Origin: Kribbella sp. CA-293567
Lineage (GTDB): Bacteria > Actinomycetota > Actinomycetes > Propionibacteriales > Kribbellaceae
Direction: 5' to 3'
DNA length: 64,000 bases
Assembly (NCBI RefSeq): GCF_027627575.1
Contig: NZ_CP114065.1
Coordinates: 62,001-126,000 of the forward strand
Below, in pieces: positions 60,925-64,000 of this stretch. Below the pieces are notes generated by a model. It worked only from the letters and a program-made list of their open reading frames with translations. It was not told the origin of the DNA and did not search any database. Numbering within the stretch: the first letter of the stretch is position 1; every line of letters begins with the position of its first letter. Both the position numbers and the translations under genes were made by a program.

Positions 60925-61439
60925 GCTCTCTCCTCGGTGAGTTCGTCGAGACGATCGGCGGTCAGCCGGGTGCGGAGCTGCTCGAGAGCCCGGGAGGACT
61001 GGCTCTTCACCGTTCCGGTGCTGATCTTCAGGTCCGCGGCGACCTCTTCGATGCTGAGGTCCAGCCAGAACCGCAGCACCACGATCCGCCGTTGCCGTGG
61101 TCCCAGAGTCGCCAGCGCCCGGACCAGTTCGTCGCGTCCTGCCAGGTCCGGGCCGGCTACCACCTGCTCGGGCAGGACGTCGGAGCTCAGCTCACGGCGC
61201 CATCTGCGCCGGCCCGCGTCGATCGTGGTGCGAACCAGGATCTTCCGGGCGTAGGCGTCCTCGGCGCCGCGGTCGTGAATCCTCGGCCAGGCGGCGTACA
61301 GCTTGGCGAGTGCCGTCTGAACCAGGTCCTCCGCCGCGTGCCGGTCCCCGCACAACAGGTAGGCCGCTCCCACCAGACGTGATCGCCGGGCTCTGACGAA
61401 CTCGGTGAACTCCTGGTCACGCCGTGCCCCACCGTTCAT
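60921..61439 (-). CDS. SigE-family ECF sigma factor
   Basis: A 172-residue sigma factor of the actinobacterial SigE-family type. Region 2 has LVGAAYLLCGDRHAAEDLVQTALAKLY and region 4 LGPRQRRIVVLRFWLDLSIEEVAADLKISTGTVKSQ. ATG 61439 follows GAGGGGCACCG. It is co-translated with a membrane protein likely to hold it inactive. Confidence 0.88.
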   Translation of the reverse strand: MNGGARRDQEFTEFVRARRSRLVGAAYLLCGDRHAAEDLVQTALAKLYAAWPRIHDRGAEDAYARKILVRTTIDAGRRRWRRELSSDVLPEQVVAGPDLAGRDELVRALATLGPRQRRIVVLRFWLDLSIEEVAADLKISTGTVKSQSSRALEQLRTRLTADRLDELTEERA

Positions 61440-61547
61440 CGGTGCCCCTCGTCTCGCGTCGTTGACAATCGTAAGGACGGCGAGCTGCGCCGCCGGGTTG
61501 CACGCGGTCGTCGTCGAAGTGTCCTGATCGCGTGTGAGGATTGAGGA

Positions 61548-63350
61548 GTGCTGACGACGCTGCTCTCGCTGCCGACCGTGATCGCCTTCGATGTCGACTC
61601 GACAGGCAGTCTGCTGCTCGGCTACGACGGCAGCGGGATCCGGCAGATCCATCAAGTCACGGCCGACGGAAGCTGGCGGGCCCTGACGGCGCTCGACGAC
61701 CCTGCCCGGTCGGCGCGGTTCGTGCCGGAGAGCCGGCAGGTGGTCGTGGAGCACGACAGCGGTGGCGACGAACGCGGCCAGCTCTCCCTGCTCGATCTGG
61801 ACGACACCAGCGGACCGGACGAACTGCCCGTGCTGTCTCCACTCGTGCTCGATCCGGCGCACTTCCATCACTTGGTGGATGCCAGGCCGGGCCGGATCTT
61901 CTACACCACCAACCGCCGCAACGAGGTGGACTTCGACCTCATCGTGCTCGACCTGGCCAGCGGCGACGAGACCGTCCTGTACGACGGCGGCGGCTACCTC
62001 AGCTCGGCTCACGTGTCGCCGGACGAGCGCTTGGTCGCGATCGCCCTGGCCGGCGGTCCTGGCAACTCGGTGCAGCTCCTGCTGGTCGACGTGATCGCCC
62101 GGACCGTCACCGAGCTCACGTCGTACGACGAACCGACGTACCAGGAGGCACCGTCGTGGCTGCCCGACTCCTCGGGGTTCGTCATCTCCACCGACCAGGG
62201 CCGCGACCGGCTCGCCCTGCGCCGCTACGAGGTCGGTACTGCGACCTGGACCGATCTCCTGGTCGACGACAAGCACGACCTGAGCGGCTGGGTCTGTCCT
62301 GACGGGGAGCACCTGCTGGTGGGCACCACTGACGACGGTGTCGTCACCCTGGCGCTGCACCGGCTCGCGGACGCGGCCTTCGTCGCCGACCTCGACCTGC
62401 CGGCCAACGGCTGCGCTGCTCGGCAGCACATCGCTCCGGACCCGCTGTGGTCGTCCGACGGCGGCTACGCGCTGATCAACCACAGCTCGCCGATCAGTCC
62501 GCTGGCCGTGTTCAGGTACACGCGAGAGACCGGCGCGGTCGCCGCAGTGCGGATTCCGGACAGTCCGGCGCTTCCCGAGGGCCTCACGCACCCTGAGAGC
62601 CATCGGGTCACCTCCTTCGACGGCGAGCAGGTCCCTGTGTTCGTCTACCGGCCTATCGGTGGCGGGAACGGCTCAGCCGTGGTGTGGGTGCACGGTGGCC
62701 CCGAGATGATGGCCCTGCGCAACTGGAACCCGGTGGCGACGGCATTGACCGCGGAGGGCCACACGGTGATCGTGCCCAACGTGCGCGGCTCAGCGACGTA
62801 CGGGAAGCGCTGGTACTCGCTGGACGACAAGGAGTTGCGGCTCGACTCCGTGAAGGACCTCGCCGCGATCCACGACTGGCTGCCGTCGATCGACGTCGAC
62901 CCGGGGCGCACTGCCCTGTGGGGCGGCTCGTACGGCGGCTACATGGTGCTGGCCGGTCTCGCGTTCCAGCCGGAGCGGTGGGCCGCCGGGGTGGATATCG
63001 TCGGCATCGCCTCGCTGGTGACGTTCCTGGAGAACACCTCGGCGTACCGGCGGGTGGCGCGTGAGCGGGAGTACGGCGTACTGGCGGAGGATCGGGAGTT
63101 CCTGGAGGCCGCGAGTCCGCTGAACCGGGTGGACGACATCCGGGCGCCGCTGTTCGTCATCCACGGCGCGAACGACCCGCGGGTGCCGCTGTCGGAGGCG
63201 GAGCAGATCGTCGAGGCGCTCACCAAGCGGGACGTCCCGTGTCAGCTGCTGGTCTATCCCGACGAGGGCCACGGCTTGGCGAAGCGCGGCAACCGCCTCG
63301 ACGCCTATCCGCGAGCCTTCGCCTTCCTCCGGGAGCAGCTGTCTAGCTGA
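61548..63350 (+). CDS. S9-family prolyl oligopeptidase-like serine peptidase
   Basis: A 600-residue enzyme. The first ~340 residues form a beta-propeller-like domain; the C-terminal alpha/beta hydrolase domain has the nucleophile in GGSYGGYMVL, catalytic Asp in HGANDPRVP and His in DEGHGLAK. It resembles acylaminoacyl peptidase/POP enzymes that degrade short peptides in the cytoplasm. GTG 61548 is the start; no signal peptide. Confidence 0.9.
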   Translation: MLTTLLSLPTVIAFDVDSTGSLLLGYDGSGIRQIHQVTADGSWRALTALDDPARSARFVPESRQVVVEHDSGGDERGQLSLLDLDDTSGPDELPVLSPLVLDPAHFHHLVDARPGRIFYTTNRRNEVDFDLIVLDLASGDETVLYDGGGYLSSAHVSPDERLVAIALAGGPGNSVQLLLVDVIARTVTELTSYDEPTYQEAPSWLPDSSGFVISTDQGRDRLALRRYEVGTATWTDLLVDDKHDLSGWVCPDGEHLLVGTTDDGVVTLALHRLADAAFVADLDLPANGCAARQHIAPDPLWSSDGGYALINHSSPISPLAVFRYTRETGAVAAVRIPDSPALPEGLTHPESHRVTSFDGEQVPVFVYRPIGGGNGSAVVWVHGGPEMMALRNWNPVATALTAEGHTVIVPNVRGSATYGKRWYSLDDKELRLDSVKDLAAIHDWLPSIDVDPGRTALWGGSYGGYMVLAGLAFQPERWAAGVDIVGIASLVTFLENTSAYRRVAREREYGVLAEDREFLEAASPLNRVDDIRAPLFVIHGANDPRVPLSEAEQIVEALTKRDVPCQLLVYPDEGHGLAKRGNRLDAYPRAFAFLREQLSS

Positions 63351-64000
63351 ACGCGGGCAGTTGGGGCTTCAGCGTGCCCGCGCTCGCGTCCAGCACGACC
63401 GGAAGCCCGAGCGGTACGGCGAGGTTGAGGTCCTCGTGACCGATCGCGGCCCCCTCGACCATCGGTACGCCGAGCGGCTCGAGCCGCTCGCGGATCACGT
63501 CGGCCACCAGCGCCTGGTCGCCCGCTTCGCTGAAGTCGCCGATCACCAGGCCGGTGACCTGGTCGAACCACCCCGACCTGAGCAGCTGGGTGAGCATCCG
63601 GTCGGCGCGGTAGGACTCCTCGCCGACGTCCTCCAGCAGCACGATGCCGGCGGGCTGGGCGAAGGTCGGCGTACCGATGCTGGTTGCCAGCAGGGCCAGG
63701 TTGCCGCCGAGGAGCCGTCCTTCCGCAGTACCGGCGACCACGGTCCGGGCACCGGTGGGCGCCAGCAGGTCAGCGATCGATTCGGGCGCGAACAGCAGGT
63801 CCCGCAGCCGGTCGTGCGACTCCTGCACCCTGAGCTGCCCGATACCGGCCGCCATCGGGCTGTGCACGGTGACCAGGCCCTGAGCGTTGAAGACCTCGTG
63901 CAAGGCAGTGATGTCGCTGAAGCCGACCAGGATCTTGCTGACCGGAGCAAGCTCCGCCAGGTCGAGGTGCTGCAGCAACCGCTGGACGCCGTACCCGCCG
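63343..64000 (-). CDS. LD-carboxypeptidase (S66 family), 5' part beyond window
   Basis: The frame is open to the window edge; about 219 residues are seen, starting at GGYGVQRLL. This is the S66/LdcA-MccF fold: KILVGFSDITALH, HSPMAAGI, GRLLGGNLALL, and a late catalytic Glu/His region (LLEDVGEES, AAIGHEDLNLAVPLG). The enzyme would cut the L,D-bond of muropeptide tetrapeptides or release microcin-type adducts. The N-terminal part with the catalytic Ser is missing. It converges with, and overlaps by 8 nt, the S9 gene. Confidence 0.88.
   Translation of the reverse strand, partial: GGYGVQRLLQHLDLAELAPVSKILVGFSDITALHEVFNAQGLVTVHSPMAAGIGQLRVQESHDRLRDLLFAPESIADLLAPTGARTVVAGTAEGRLLGGNLALLATSIGTPTFAQPAGIVLLEDVGEESYRADRMLTQLLRSGWFDQVTGLVIGDFSEAGDQALVADVIRERLEPLGVPMVEGAAIGHEDLNLAVPLGLPVVLDASAGTLKPQLPAFS

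Overview
This window looks like chromosomal DNA of a high-GC actinomycete. Support comes from the strongly GC-biased third codon positions, frequent GTG starts, a WhiB-type regulator, a Bpa/PafE proteasome activator, SigE-type sigma factors, and a sulfur-operon leader peptide of actinobacterial type. The overall gene style reminds me of Kribbella or a relative (Propionibacteriales). That genus call is recollection and inference, not a search result.

Layout. 1-1.6 kb: an IS481-type transposase end abuts the 3' end of a tRNA-Ser, followed by a decayed MFS gene. 1.6-4.5 kb: an intact MFS transporter, a gamma-carbonic-anhydrase-like protein and a non-coding block of nested imperfect repeats. 4.5-9.5 kb: a leftward run containing a nitrilase, a CobC-like PLP enzyme, a Gly/Asp repeat polypeptide, a JmjC-type cupin oxygenase translationally coupled to it, and a sucrase/ferredoxin-like protein that itself carries a 10-residue tandem repeat. 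The last three form the most unusual unit in the window. 9.5-24 kb: mostly ordinary genes, namely a MobA-like protein, a quinone oxidoreductase, a VOC/TetR divergent pair with an operator, a PadR-controlled MacB/FtsX-type ABC operon with a perfect palindromic operator, bpa, two HAD phosphatases, a WhiB-like regulator, serS and a PAP2/diacylglycerol kinase fusion. 24-34.7 kb: larBC with a His-rich insert, a glycosyltransferase operon, arcA, a SEC-C protein, an RsbW-like ATPase, a GDPD, a second quinone oxidoreductase and a broken GNAT gene. 34.7-39.5 kb: an organosulfur uptake/oxidation operon (flavin reductase, ABC importer, FMN monooxygenase) preceded by a 23-codon Cys-ending leader peptide. 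39.5-45.3 kb: sigma factor with ogt, a methyltransferase, a TPP-riboswitch-controlled NCS1 permease (CytX-like), an alpha/beta hydrolase and a DUF3152 protease-like protein.

45.4-55 kb is an accessory, possibly defence-related zone. It has a HipA-like kinase plus DUF3037 pair and a truncated nuclease-like gene lying between 45-bp direct repeats copied from the 3' end of an AAA ATPase gene. That ATPase is divergent from a RelA/SpoT-domain protein across a CTAG-rich operator-like region. Next come an AT-rich histidine kinase/response regulator island and an NB-ARC/TPR STAND protein. 55-64 kb: a DHA2 drug exporter, a heterodimeric ABC exporter with complementary degenerate sites, a SigE-family sigma factor with a putative anti-sigma partner, an S9 peptidase and a partial LD-carboxypeptidase.
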